NCBI GenBank assembly: GCA_963814955.1 | Contig: CAWFEX010000008.1 | Span: forward strand, 558,001-622,000 | DNA length: 64,000 nt | Origin: DATCJA01 sp963814955 | GTDB lineage: Bacteria > Acidobacteriota > Vicinamibacteria > Vicinamibacterales > UBA2999 | Direction of reading: 5' to 3' | Shown: positions 55,791-64,000 of the stretch, in pieces | Position numbering within the stretch: position 1 is the stretch's first letter | How the letters are laid out: the number at the start of each line of letters is the position of its first letter | Made by a program: the position numbers and the translations under genes | Notes under the pieces: generated by a model | Told to the model about the DNA's origin: nothing | The model's input: the letters and a program-made list of their open reading frames with translations, nothing else | Databases searched by the model: none

Positions 55791-58598
55791 ATGGCGCTGG
55801 CTCCCGGCACGCGACTCGGCCCGTACGAATCCAGTACCGCCTCATCGGTGCCGGCGGCATGGGCGAGGTCTACAAGGCCACTCGACACGCGCCTTGACCG
55901 CACCGTCGCGATCAAGGTCCTGCCCGAGCATGTTGCGTCGGATCCAGAGCTGAAGCAGCGTTTCGAACGAGAAGCCAAGACCCTCGCGGCGCTGAGTCAT
56001 CCGCACATCTGTCCCGTGTTCGATGTTGGCAGCCAGAACCCTTCGACAGGCTCAGGGCAGGCGGTTGACTTCCTGGTAATGGAGTGCCTGGAAGGCGAGA
56101 CGTTGGAGCAGCGGCTCAAGAAAGGAGCGTTGCCGCTCGATCAGGCGCTGCAAATGGGGATTCAGATTGCCGACGCGCTCGCGGTGGCCCACCGCGCTGG
56201 CATCGTCCATCGTGATTTGAAGCCCGGCAACATCATGCTGACGAAATCGGGCGCGAAGCTGCTCGATTTCGGCCTCGCAAAGGTCGGCGCGTCGGCGGTG
56301 GCTGGCGGCTTGTCGATGTTGCCGACCACGCCCCCGGACAGACGCAGCCGGGCGCGATTCTCGGCACGTTCCAGTACATGGCGCCGGAGCAGCTCGAAGG
56401 CCACGAGGCGGACGCGCGGGCAGACATCTTCGCGCTCGGGGCCGTCATGTACAAAATGGTCACGGGCAAGAAGGCGTTCGAGGGTAAGAGTCAGGCGAGC
56501 TTGATCGCCGCGATTCTGGCGAGCGAGCCGCCTGCAATGGCAGCACTGCAGCCATTGACGCCGCCACTGCTCGATCACGTCGTCCATCGCTGCCTTGCGA
56601 AGGACCCGGATGACCGATGGCAGAGCGCCGAGCGATGTGATGCGGGAGTTGAAATGGATCGCCGGAGCGGGCTCTCAGGATAGGCGTCGCAAGCTCTGTC
56701 ACGTCCCGAACTCGACACCGCGAGCGCGTGGCGTGGCTGATTGCTGCGTTCTCCGTTGTCGTTGCGATAGTTGCTCTGCCGACGCTGCTGTATGTCCGCC
56801 GCGCGGTGCCCGAGCCGGTGATCACGCGCTTTGACGTCGTTACGCCTCCAACTAGCGATCCCAGCTCGTTTGCGCTCTCGCCTGACGGTCGGCAGTTGGC
56901 GTTTGTTGCGACCACGGAGGGTGTTTCGCGGATTTGGGTGCGGTCGCTCGACCGGGTCGCGGCGGAGCCGCTCGCGGGCACCGAAGAAGCGAGCCATCCT
57001 TTCTGGGCACCCGATGGCGATGCGATCGGTTTTTTTGCCGGGCGCAAACTGAAGCGCGTCAATCTGACAGGCGGAGCAACGCAGACACTGGCTGACGCGC
57101 CCGCGGAACGTGGCGGCACGTGGAGCAGCGACGGCGTCATCATCTTTGCACCGACGACCTTCGGTCCGCTGATGCGTGTGTCGGCCACAGGCGGCACGGC
57201 AATGCCGGTAACGCAGCTCGATCCAGGCCAAGGGCAGCCATCGTTGGCCGCAATTTCTGCCCGATGGGCGCCGCTTCCTCTTCTTCATGGGATTCTCAAG
57301 CTCAGAAGTCACGCGGGGCGTCTACGTCGGAACGCTCGATGGCGAGGAGTCAAGACGCGCGTCCTGGAGACCGAGACCGCGGCCATGTATGCACCCGCCG
57401 CGGCCGCTCTCCTTTTGGTGCGACAGAACGTGCTCTTCGCCCTGCGTTTCGACCAAACGCGTGCCGTAGTTACCGGCGAGCCGGTTCCCGTGGCGCAAGC
57501 AGTTGGATCGGAACCCGGAGTCGCGCGCGGCACGTTTGCAGTCTCGGCGACCGGCGTGCTCGCGCATCGCCCCTCCGGCGGAGAGCGCCGGCAACTCGTT
57601 TGGGTTGACCGTACAGGAACGGTACTGCGGCACACTCGGCGCCGCGGACGAAAACGCACTTGGCAATCCCGAGCTTGACACTCGATGGCCGACATGTGGC
57701 CGTGCAGCGTGCGGTGCAGGGCAATGTCGATGTGTGGCTGATCGACATTGGCCGGGGCGTGCCAAACCGATTCACGTTCGACGCGGGGTCAGATGGCGAT
57801 CCGGTATGGGCACCCGACGGAACCCGTGTGGCGTTTCGGTCCTCTCGTGGCGATAAGGCCGTGCTGAACCTGTATGAAAAGGCGGCGAGCGGCATTACGG
57901 ACGAACAACGAATGCTGGCGACGAGTGAATCCAAAACGCCGCTTGCGTGGTCACCTGACGGCCGCTTCTTGCTCTATGTCACCCAGGACGCGGTAACTGG
58001 GGCTGACCTCTGGGCACTGCCCGTCACGAATGGGCGCTCCACAACCCGCTCGGCCACTTCGGACGCCACGGTCAGCGCGGTTCAACAACCGCAAGGCGGG
58101 CTGAGCGGGTCGAGCACGTCGCCGCGCGCTGCGCCTGCCAACGGGAGTCCGGCCTTTCCAATCGTGCAGACACGCTTCGACGAGACGGGGGGCCAATTTT
58201 CCCCCGACGGGCGATGGATCACATATGAGTCCAACGAATCGGGGTCGGTCGAGGTGTACGTTCAGGCGTTTCCCGGACCAGGCCGCAAGTCACAGGTATC
58301 CGTCGCTGGTGGATATGAGCCGCGGTGGCGGCCGGATGGGAAGGAGCTGTTCTACATAGCGCCCGATGGTCGACTGATGGCAGTTGCGATTGGCGTTGGG
58401 GCGGACGATCAGACGCTGGAAACGAGTGCGCCGGTGGCCCTTTTCGCAACGCGCCTCGCCAGCGGGTCGGGCATCACCGGTGTGGCAAGGAAGCCGCAAT
58501 ATGCGGTCGCCCGCGACGGGCGGTTTCTGATGAACGTCGCCGTCGAGGGAACGACTGCGTCGCCCATCACCATCGTCCTCAATTGGATGACGGACTGA
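55791..58598 (+). CDS. Ser/Thr protein kinase-TolB/WD40 propeller fusion 2 (several apparent frameshifts)
   Basis: 936 codons' length overall. ATG 55791 follows the previous stop by 1 nt. Kinase landmarks: GTRLGPYE then GAGGMGEVYKA, RTVAIKVLPEHVASDPELKQ, HRDLKPGNIMLTKSGAKLLD, DFGLAKVG, LGTFQYMAPEQLEG-like GTFQYMAPEQLEGH, RCLAKDPDDRWQSA. A membrane span lies at 56735-56790 (LIAAFSVVVAIVALPTLLYV). The propeller has ALSPDGRQLAFVATTEG, WSSDGVIIFAP, WAPDGTRVAFRSSRG, WSPDGRFLLYVTQ, and ends PITIVLNWMTD. Shifts near 55829, 55885, 56348, 56611, 56690, 57232, 57355, 57630 and 57673 alternate in sign. An in-frame dispersed repeat encodes NPSTGSGQAV in the N-lobe. Confidence 0.75.
56039..56062. repeat. 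CCTTCGAC/CTCAGGG-family repeat in the kinase N-lobe
   Basis: CCCTTCGACAGGCTCAGGGC is inserted between DVGSQ and the VDFLVMECLEGE strand of kinase 2 and encodes NPSTGSGQA. The neighbouring kinases lack the insertion at this position (DVGSRAG...FLVMQYLEGE in kinase 1). Confidence 0.75.
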
Positions 58599-58602
58599 AG
58601 CA

Positions 58603-61334
58603 ATGAGCCTTGCCGCTGGCACGCGACTCGGACCGTACGCAATCCAGTCCGCCCTCGGTGCCGGCGGCATGGGGGAAGTGTATCGCGCCACGGACACGAT
58701 CCTGCATCGCCAAGTCGCGATCAAGGTCCTGCCCGGATGCGTTCGCGCATGATCCGGAGCGGCTGGCGCGCTTCCAGCGAGAAGCCAAGACGCTCGCCTC
58801 ACTGCAACCATCCGAACATCGCGCAGATCTACGGCCTCGAGAAAGCTGACTCGGCAGGTCAGGGCGTGCCCTCGTCGATGGAGCTGGTCGAGGGACCGAC
58901 GCTCGCGGACCGCATCGCGCAGGGACCGATCCCGATCGCCGAGGCACTGCCCATCGCCAAGCAGATTGCCGAGGCGCTCGAAGCCGCACACGAGCAGGGC
59001 ATCATCCACCGCGATTTGAAGCCCGCGAACATCAAGGTGCGGCCGGACGGCACCGTGAAGGTGCTCGGACTTCGGACTGGCAAAGGCGCTGGAGCCGGCA
59101 GGCGCGATGTCGCCGACGTAGATCGCAGTCGCCGACCATCACGTCGCCCGCGATGATGACCGGTGTCGGCGTGCATTCTCGGCACGGCGGCGTACATGAG
59201 CCCGGAGCAGGCGCAGGGTAAGGCGGTGGACAAGCGCAGCGACATCTGGGCGTTCGGGTGCGTGCTGTACGAGATGCTGACGGGCAAGCCGGGCTTCGAC
59301 GGCGAGGATGTCGCCGACACGCTGGCCTTCGTTCTGACGAGAGAGCCTGACTGGGGTGCACTTCCGCCCGATACGCCGCCGTCGATCGGCGAACCTGCTT
59401 CGTCGCTGTCTCGAAAAGGATCGCCGGAAGCGCATCGGAGATATCTCGGCGGCGCTGTTCGCCATCGACGAAGCGGCGCGCATCGGCAACGTCCCGCTGC
59501 CTCGTCTTCGGCCATCGCCGCACGCGGTCCCGCTCTGGCGACGGCTCGCGACCTACAGCGCGCCTGCCCTCGCTGCGGCCGCGGTCGCCGGTGGCGCCGT
59601 CTGGGTCGCGACGCGCCCGCTGCCGCCTCGTGTCTCGCGGCTCGCGATCACGACGACACCCGTGACCGCGCTGGCGATCAACGGCGTCGATCGCGATCTG
59701 GCGATCACGCCCGACGGCTCCCGCGTGGTCTACGTGGGCAACAACGGCCGCGAGCTGTTCGTCCGACCGCTCGACGCTCTGGAGTCCGTGAGCCTCTTCA
59801 CCGGCGCGCCGCGCGGCCCGTTCGTGTCGCCGGACGGCCAGTGGGTTGGTTTCGCCGATGGCACAAGCGTCCTGAAGAAGGTGGCGATCACGGGTGGTCC
59901 ACCGGTCACGATCGCGACGCTTGACGGCAACTCCCGGGGCGCGACCTGGACGCCGGATGACACGATCGTGTTTGCGACGAGCGCGACCGCGACGGGCCTG
60001 CAACAGGTGGCGGCAGCAGGCGGGCCGACGACGGTCCTGACGCGACCCGACCGTGCACGCGGCGACGCCGATCACCTGTGGCCGGAGCTGCTGCCGGGCG
60101 GTCGGGCGGTGCTCTTCACCATTTTGCCCGTCACGGGCGGTGTCGACGCCGCGCAGGTCGCGGTCCTCGACCGGCAGACGGGGATGCAAACGGTGGTAGT
60201 GCGCGGGGGCAGCCACGCGCACTATGTCGGCAGCGGCCACCTCGTCTACGCCGCGGCCAACACGCTCCGCGCGGTGCGCCTTCGATCCCGTCACACTCGA
60301 AACGCGGGGACTCCGGTCCCAGTCGTCCCAGATGTGGTGACGATGGGAGTGCCGCCCGGCGGCGGCGTGGATGCCGTGGTCGCTGCCGACGGCACGCTGG
60401 CGTACGTGCGCGGGGTCGGCGGGGGTGCCGGACAGCGGACGCTCGTCTGGGTCGATCGGCAGGGACGGGAGACGCCGATCGCCGCGCCGCCGCGCGCGTA
60501 TACCTACCCGCGGGTCAGTCCCGAGGAGGCCAGGAGTGGTCATGCGGGTCGCCGACCAGGAGGACGACCTCTGGCTCTGGGACGTGACGCGCCTGACGCT
60601 GACGCGCCTGACGTTCAACCCGGGTGGGGACGCCTATCCAGTGTGGACCCCGGACGGTCGGCGGCTGATCTTCTCCTCGCAGCGGGAGGGCGCACAGAAT
60701 CTCTTCTGGCAGGCGGCCGACGGCACCGGCGCGGTCGAGCGGCTGACGAGAGAGTCCCAACATTCAGCAGTCCACCGGCGTGTCGCCCGACGGCACCCGG
60801 CTGCTCTTCACCGAGACGGCGCCGGCAACCAGCGAGGACGTGATGCAGGTGGAGATGACCGGCACACGCACGGTCACCCCGCTCGTCCAGTCGCCGTTCG
60901 CCGAGCGCAACGGCATCGTCTCGCCAGACGGGCGTTGGCTGGCCTACGAGGCGAACGACTCGGGGCAGTTCGAGATTTACGTGCGGCCGTATCCGGCCGT
61001 GAACAGCGGGCGCTGGCAGGTATCGACCGGCGGCGGCACGCGACCACTCTGGTCGCGCACCGGGGAGGAGCTGTTCTACGTGTCGCCGGCCGGCGCCATC
61101 CTGCGGGTCGGCGTGGAGCGCGGCGCGTCGTGGGCGGCGACGACGCCGGCGACGGTCGTCAAGGAGGGATACGTGGTTCCTTCCGGCTTTCCCGGTCGAA
61201 GCTACGACGTCTCACCGGACGGGCAGCGGTTCCTCATGCTCAAGCCGGCGAGCGACCCGAATGCGCCGCCGCCACAGATCATCGTCGTGCAGCACTTCGA
61301 CGAGGAGCTGAAGCGCCTCGTGCCCGTGAATTGA
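58603..61334 (+). CDS. Ser/Thr protein kinase-TolB/WD40 propeller fusion 3 (several apparent frameshifts)
   Basis: About 910 aa when reconstructed. ATG 58603 follows the previous stop by 4 nt. Kinase landmarks: GTRLGPYAIQSALGAGGMGE, VYRATDTILHRQVAIKVLP, ELVEGPTLADRIAQGPIPIA, EQGIIHRDLKPANIKVRPDG, then DFGLAKALEP after correction, LGTAAYMSPEQAQGKAVDKR, SDIWAFGCVLYEMLTGKPGF, RRCLEKDRRKRIGDI. A span follows near 59560-59620. Propeller: ITPDGSRVVYVGNNGRELF, VSPDGQWVGFADG, WTPDGRRLIFSSQREG, VSPDGRWLAYEANDSGQFE, and YDVSPDGQRFLML near the end. Shifts lie near 58733, 58806, 59067, 59120-59180, 59390, 60285, 60530 and 60770. It is less similar to kinases 1 and 2 than they are to each other. Confidence 0.75.
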
Positions 61335-61585
61335 TATCCGGCGCGAACGACCACTCTACAGCCTGTTCCCTGGCATAGTCCTGTGTTTCGACGTCACGCT
61401 CTCACGAACGTGCGTCCAACCGCCGCAGGCCTGTCCTCGAGCCGCGGCCGTTCGAAGCCCGGCGACGACATGCGAAAGCTGGAAATGGGCGGTGCGATTT
61501 CGCGTCGCCACGATTTCGAGCGTGAACGGTACCGACAATTCGTAGCGACGCTTTAGCGTGCGCGATCACCACTGGGCGAGTCGAT
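61335..61585. other. Intergenic region without a recognised feature
   Basis: About 250 nt between the kinase array and the promoter of the following gene. I see no open frame with a start, no palindrome of the repeat families and no RNA-like fold; one short antisense frame (61356-61538) lacks any support. Confidence 0.5.
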
Positions 61586-61591
61586 TAGAAT
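61586..61591 (+). promoter_or_regulatory. TAGAAT -10-like hexamer, possibly leaderless start
   Basis: TAGAAT ends 9 nt before the ATG at 61601 and no ribosome-binding site lies between. This supports a leaderless transcript. No convincing -35 is seen. Confidence 0.45.
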
Positions 61592-61600
61592 CGACCGCTA

Positions 61601-62545
61601 ATGGATCGCATCAAACTCAAGACCGCGCTCGCGACTCGCGGGCATACTCGCGCGTTGAAGGACGGCACCGTCCGGCCGCGCACGTTCGACTTCGACTTCG
61701 AGGAGGTGCCCACCATCGTCCAGGCCTTCCGGCGGATGGTGCGCGGGCTCGAGTTCGACATCTCCGAGATGGCCATCACCACCTATCTCTGCGCGCGGGC
61801 ACACGGAAAGCGGTTCATCGCCCTGCCGATCTTTCCGATGCGCGCCTTTCACCACGGCGCCATCGTCTGCAACACGAACGCGGGCATTCGAACGCCAAAG
61901 GACCTCGAAGGCAGGAAAGTGGGCGTGAATCGTGGCTACACCGTCACGACAGGCGTCTGGGCGCGGGCCATTCTTCAGCATCAGTACGGCGTCGACCTGA
62001 ATCGAATCACGTGGGTGCTTTCCGGCGACGAGCACGTTGCGGAATGGAAGGCCCCGTCGAATGTCGTACCGCTCGAGAGCGGCAAAAAGATGGAGGAGTT
62101 GGTCGTCACAGGCGAGATTCCAGCGGCCATCGGCGTCCAGATTGATTCGCCCGATGTGAAGCCGCTCATTGCGAATGCACCAGAGGTGGGCTTCGAAGCG
62201 CTGCGTGAGCGCGGTCTCTACCCAATCAACCACACCGTTGTTCTGAAAGACGATCTCGCGGCGGCCAGCCCCGATCTGTCCTCAGACATCTTCGACGCGT
62301 TTGCTGAAGCCAAACGACTCTACGTGAATCGTCTCGCCGCGGGGGACATTCAGCAGCCATCATCGGACGACGCGTTTTTCAAGCGGGTGATGGCGGTGAC
62401 GGGCGATCCGCTTCCCTACGGGATTGAGCCGAACCGGCGGATGCTCGAAGCAATCGTGCAGCACGCCACCGAGCAGGGAATCATTTCGCGGCCCGTGGCG
62501 ATCGAAGAGCTGTTCGCCGCAAACACACACATGCTGACAGCGTGA
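61601..62545 (+). CDS. 4,5-dihydroxyphthalate-decarboxylase-like protein (SBP fold, cytosolic)
   Basis: 314 aa, no signal peptide. The chain reads like the family named after phthalate-pathway 4,5-dihydroxyphthalate decarboxylase, which shares the NMT1/SBP fold: LKTALATRGHTRALKDGTV, FDFDFEEVPTIVQAFRRMV, EFDISEMAITTYLCARAHGK, LPIFPMRAFHHGAIVCN, DLEGRKVGVNRGYTVTTGVW, and a C-terminal DPLPYGIEPNRRMLEAIV. It probably acts on an aromatic or related acid in the cytosol; decarboxylation of dihydroxyphthalate itself is unproven. It is followed, on the other strand, by the PanB-like gene; the aldolase gene next to that shares its direction. Possibly part of an aromatic-acid pathway. Confidence 0.82.
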   Translation: MDRIKLKTALATRGHTRALKDGTVRPRTFDFDFEEVPTIVQAFRRMVRGLEFDISEMAITTYLCARAHGKRFIALPIFPMRAFHHGAIVCNTNAGIRTPKDLEGRKVGVNRGYTVTTGVWARAILQHQYGVDLNRITWVLSGDEHVAEWKAPSNVVPLESGKKMEELVVTGEIPAAIGVQIDSPDVKPLIANAPEVGFEALRERGLYPINHTVVLKDDLAAASPDLSSDIFDAFAEAKRLYVNRLAAGDIQQPSSDDAFFKRVMAVTGDPLPYGIEPNRRMLEAIVQHATEQGIISRPVAIEELFAANTHMLTA

Positions 62546-62605
62546 GGACGCGCACGCGCGCACGCTGAAGCGCGACGCCGCGCACGCTAAAGCGTGCGCT
62601 CTACT
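62545..62605. repeat. Palindrome pair GCGCACGC/GCGTGCGC ending CTCTACTAC
   Basis: GCGCACGCTGAAGCGCG and GCGCACGCTAAAGCGTGCGC, closing with CTAC. It lies between two convergent stop codons (62545 and 62604) and may terminate both. GTAG foot and TAAA/TGAA loop match the family. Confidence 0.75.
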
Positions 62606-63392
62606 ACTTTCCACGAACCTGGCGCGCCGCTCGCACGTCTCCGGCATATGTCTGAATGGCGTCGAACGTGACGCGTGCGACATTCGCGTAACGGTCGGTT
62701 GTGTCGTCGAGCGCCGCTGCCAGATAGCCCACGGCGTTCACGACTGCGCGAATGCGTCCGTCAAGCCATGGTCCCCCGCCAAGCCCCCCCATCACCGGAA
62801 TGGAAACGGCGCTGGTCACGGCGGGACCCGCCACTGGTCCTGAGTTCGTGAAATCGAGGAGCGCCGCTCCCGCCTTTTCAAGCAGCGCGGCCTCCGCGAC
62901 GAACTGCTCCTTCAGCGCCCCGGCCAGATCCGGCGCGGCTTTCGACATCCCTCCGTAGCGCTTCGCTGTATGAGGCGTGATGCCGAACTGTGCCCATACA
63001 GGAATCCCGGCAGCGGCGATCGCGCGAACCGCCTCGGGATGGTCCGCGGCCGCATCCAGCTTCAGCATGTCCGCGCCGCCCTTTTCGACGAGCGCTCTCG
63101 CCGCCCGTAACGCGGCCTCCGTATCCTCCTGCAGCGGACCGTACGGAAAATCACAACTGACCAGCGCGCGCGTCACGCCCCGTCGAACGGCTTTGCAGGC
63201 AAGCAGCATCTCGTCGAGCGTCACGTCGAGCTCGCTTTGCTGCCCCCACATATTGACTCCGACGGAGTCGCCAACCGACACGATATCGACGCCGGCGCGG
63301 TCGACGATCTGCGCCATCTGATAGTCGTAGACCACCACGCCGACGATCTTCCGTCCCTCGCGCTTCATCTGCTGAAGCGAGGCAACCGTCAT
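62604..63392 (-). CDS. PanB-like (ketopantoate hydroxymethyltransferase family) protein with altered active site
   Basis: 262 aa. The ATG at 63392 (MTVASLQQMKREGRKIVG) has GAAGAGGGA upstream; the longer open frame upstream lies in the divergent gene. The TIM-barrel frame of PanB is clear: VVVYDYQMAQIVDRAGVDIV, SVGDSVGVN, PYGPLQEDTEAALRAA, GIPVWAQFGITPHTAKRYGG. But at the place of the catalytic Glu motif (LECVP in E. coli PanB) it has LLDFTNSGPVAGP, so the Glu is missing, and GLGGGPWLDGRI replaces the usual GIGAG. It may be a different C-C lyase or transferase. It is divergent from an aldolase gene, 43 nt apart. Confidence 0.78.
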   Translation of the reverse strand: MTVASLQQMKREGRKIVGVVVYDYQMAQIVDRAGVDIVSVGDSVGVNMWGQQSELDVTLDEMLLACKAVRRGVTRALVSCDFPYGPLQEDTEAALRAARALVEKGGADMLKLDAAADHPEAVRAIAAAGIPVWAQFGITPHTAKRYGGMSKAAPDLAGALKEQFVAEAALLEKAGAALLDFTNSGPVAGPAVTSAVSIPVMGGLGGGPWLDGRIRAVVNAVGYLAAALDDTTDRYANVARVTFDAIQTYAGDVRAARQVRGK

Positions 63393-63424
63393 TCCCTCTT
63401 CACCTCTCGACGTCCCGTCGCCAA

Positions 63425-63430
63425 TACTAT
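63425..63430 (+). promoter_or_regulatory. TACTAT -10-like hexamer before the aldolase gene
   Basis: TACTAT ends 5 nt before the ATG at 63436, without a ribosome-binding site. The 43-nt divergent spacer must serve both this gene and the PanB-like gene. Confidence 0.4.
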
Positions 63431-63435
63431 GCAGC

Positions 63436-64000
63436 ATGCCTGAGCTGCCGCGCCTCAACAACGTCATCCGCCTGCTCGAAGAGGGCAAGGTTCCCATCAC
63501 CACGTTTTCGCCTCCGTCGATCGACAGCGCCATTGCGCTCGCGACCACTGCGTACGACGGCATTACATTCGAGCTGGAGCACAACCCGTACGACCCTCTG
63601 ACGCTTCGCGACTGTCTTCAGTACATGCTGAATCGCCGCCAGATTTTCGAACGCGATTCTCTCGCGCCCGCGGTCACGCCGATGGTTCGAATCCCCGCAA
63701 ACGGCGGCGACATGAACCAGTGGCTCGCGAAGCAGGTGCTGGATATAGGCGTCTTCGGGGTCGTCTGGCCGCGCGTGAGCACGGTCGAGCAGGCGTATAA
63801 CGCCGTGGCGGCGTGCCGGTACCCTCGGCCGAAGTCGGCAGCCAATTACGAGCCCGAGGGACAGCGGGGGGACAATCCAGTTCACGCGGCGCGCTATTGG
63901 GGAATTTCACAGCAGGACTATTACGAGAAAGCCGACGTATGGCCGCTGGCGCCGCACGGCGAGATTCTGGTCGTCATCCAGTGCGAACAGGTCCAGGCGA
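63436..64000 (+). CDS. HpcH/HpaI aldolase / citrate-lyase-family protein (3' end outside window)
   Basis: 188 visible codons. The start MPELPRLNNVIRLLEEGKVP and then TTAYDGITFELEHNPYDPL, a VTPMVRIPANGGDMNQWLAK strand and DIGVFGVVWPRVSTVEQAYN match the class-II pyruvate-type aldolase family (4-hydroxy-2-oxo-acid aldolases and relatives). The Arg of MVRIP and an acidic pair (FELEHN; VIQCE at the end) are the expected substrate- and metal-binding residues. It is divergent from the PanB-like gene, and both may act on the same carbon skeleton. Exact substrate unknown; the C-terminus lies past the right edge. Confidence 0.85.
   Translation, partial: MPELPRLNNVIRLLEEGKVPITTFSPPSIDSAIALATTAYDGITFELEHNPYDPLTLRDCLQYMLNRRQIFERDSLAPAVTPMVRIPANGGDMNQWLAKQVLDIGVFGVVWPRVSTVEQAYNAVAACRYPRPKSAANYEPEGQRGDNPVHAARYWGISQQDYYEKADVWPLAPHGEILVVIQCEQVQA

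Overview
The window is GC-rich, gene-dense bacterial DNA. The mix of genes points to a soil Acidobacteriota, most like the Vicinamibacteria: a large Oar-type TonB-dependent receptor with a carboxypeptidase-like plug, tandem Ser/Thr kinases fused to TolB/WD40-like propellers, many secreted quinoprotein, cytochrome and propeller enzymes, DUF5335, and dispersed GTAG-footed palindromes. The taxonomic call is inference. I saw no rRNA, tRNA, CRISPR array, transposase or phage gene.

Layout. 0-3 kb: Fe-S assembly operon on the minus strand (Rrf2 regulator, A-type carrier, SufB, SufC running off the left edge) with a palindromic operator. 3.4-9.3 kb: FkbM methyltransferase, secreted lectin-like and TPR proteins, aldehyde dehydrogenase, DUF5335, a lipoprotein and a beta-barrel protein. 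9.3-22.6 kb: amine oxidase, TonB receptor, PQQ-type dehydrogenase, metallopeptidase-like lipoprotein, cupin, MBL hydrolase, Tat-exported sulfite-oxidase-like protein, and a two-subunit molybdenum hydroxylase. 22.8-26.6 kb: sigma factor/anti-sigma pair and a DUF4139 protein. 26.6-34.3 kb: secreted cytochrome-propeller proteins and an unusual Tat-tagged thiamine-diphosphate (ThDP) enzyme.

35.5-50.9 kb is the most interesting block. Twelve collinear minus-strand genes encode an SLC13 carrier, a EutA-like reactivase with His-rich ends, a complete Fe3+/putrescine-type ABC importer (fused permease, ATPase, three different binding proteins), a ThDP enzyme, a 3-hydroxyisobutyrate-dehydrogenase-like enzyme and four cupins. 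I read it as one uptake-plus-catabolism system for an unidentified substrate. 51.4-61.3 kb: a kinase relic, a Tat-tagged M20 amidohydrolase and three tandem kinase-TolB genes. 61.6-64 kb: a 4,5-dihydroxyphthalate-decarboxylase-like protein, a PanB-like protein and the start of an HpcH/HpaI aldolase.

Two overlays matter. First, many genes outside the kinase array are interrupted by one or a few shifts, and every one I could resolve is a net +1 insertion; the kinase array carries dense shifts of both signs, yet the reconstructed frames stay open. This looks more like sequence error than decay. Second, the window is full of short dispersed repeats: GTAG-footed hairpins, a CCTTCGAC/CTCAGGG family lying inside genes, and 7-, 8- and 9-nt periodic arrays. 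Some sit in frame inside genes, and some supply stop codons.
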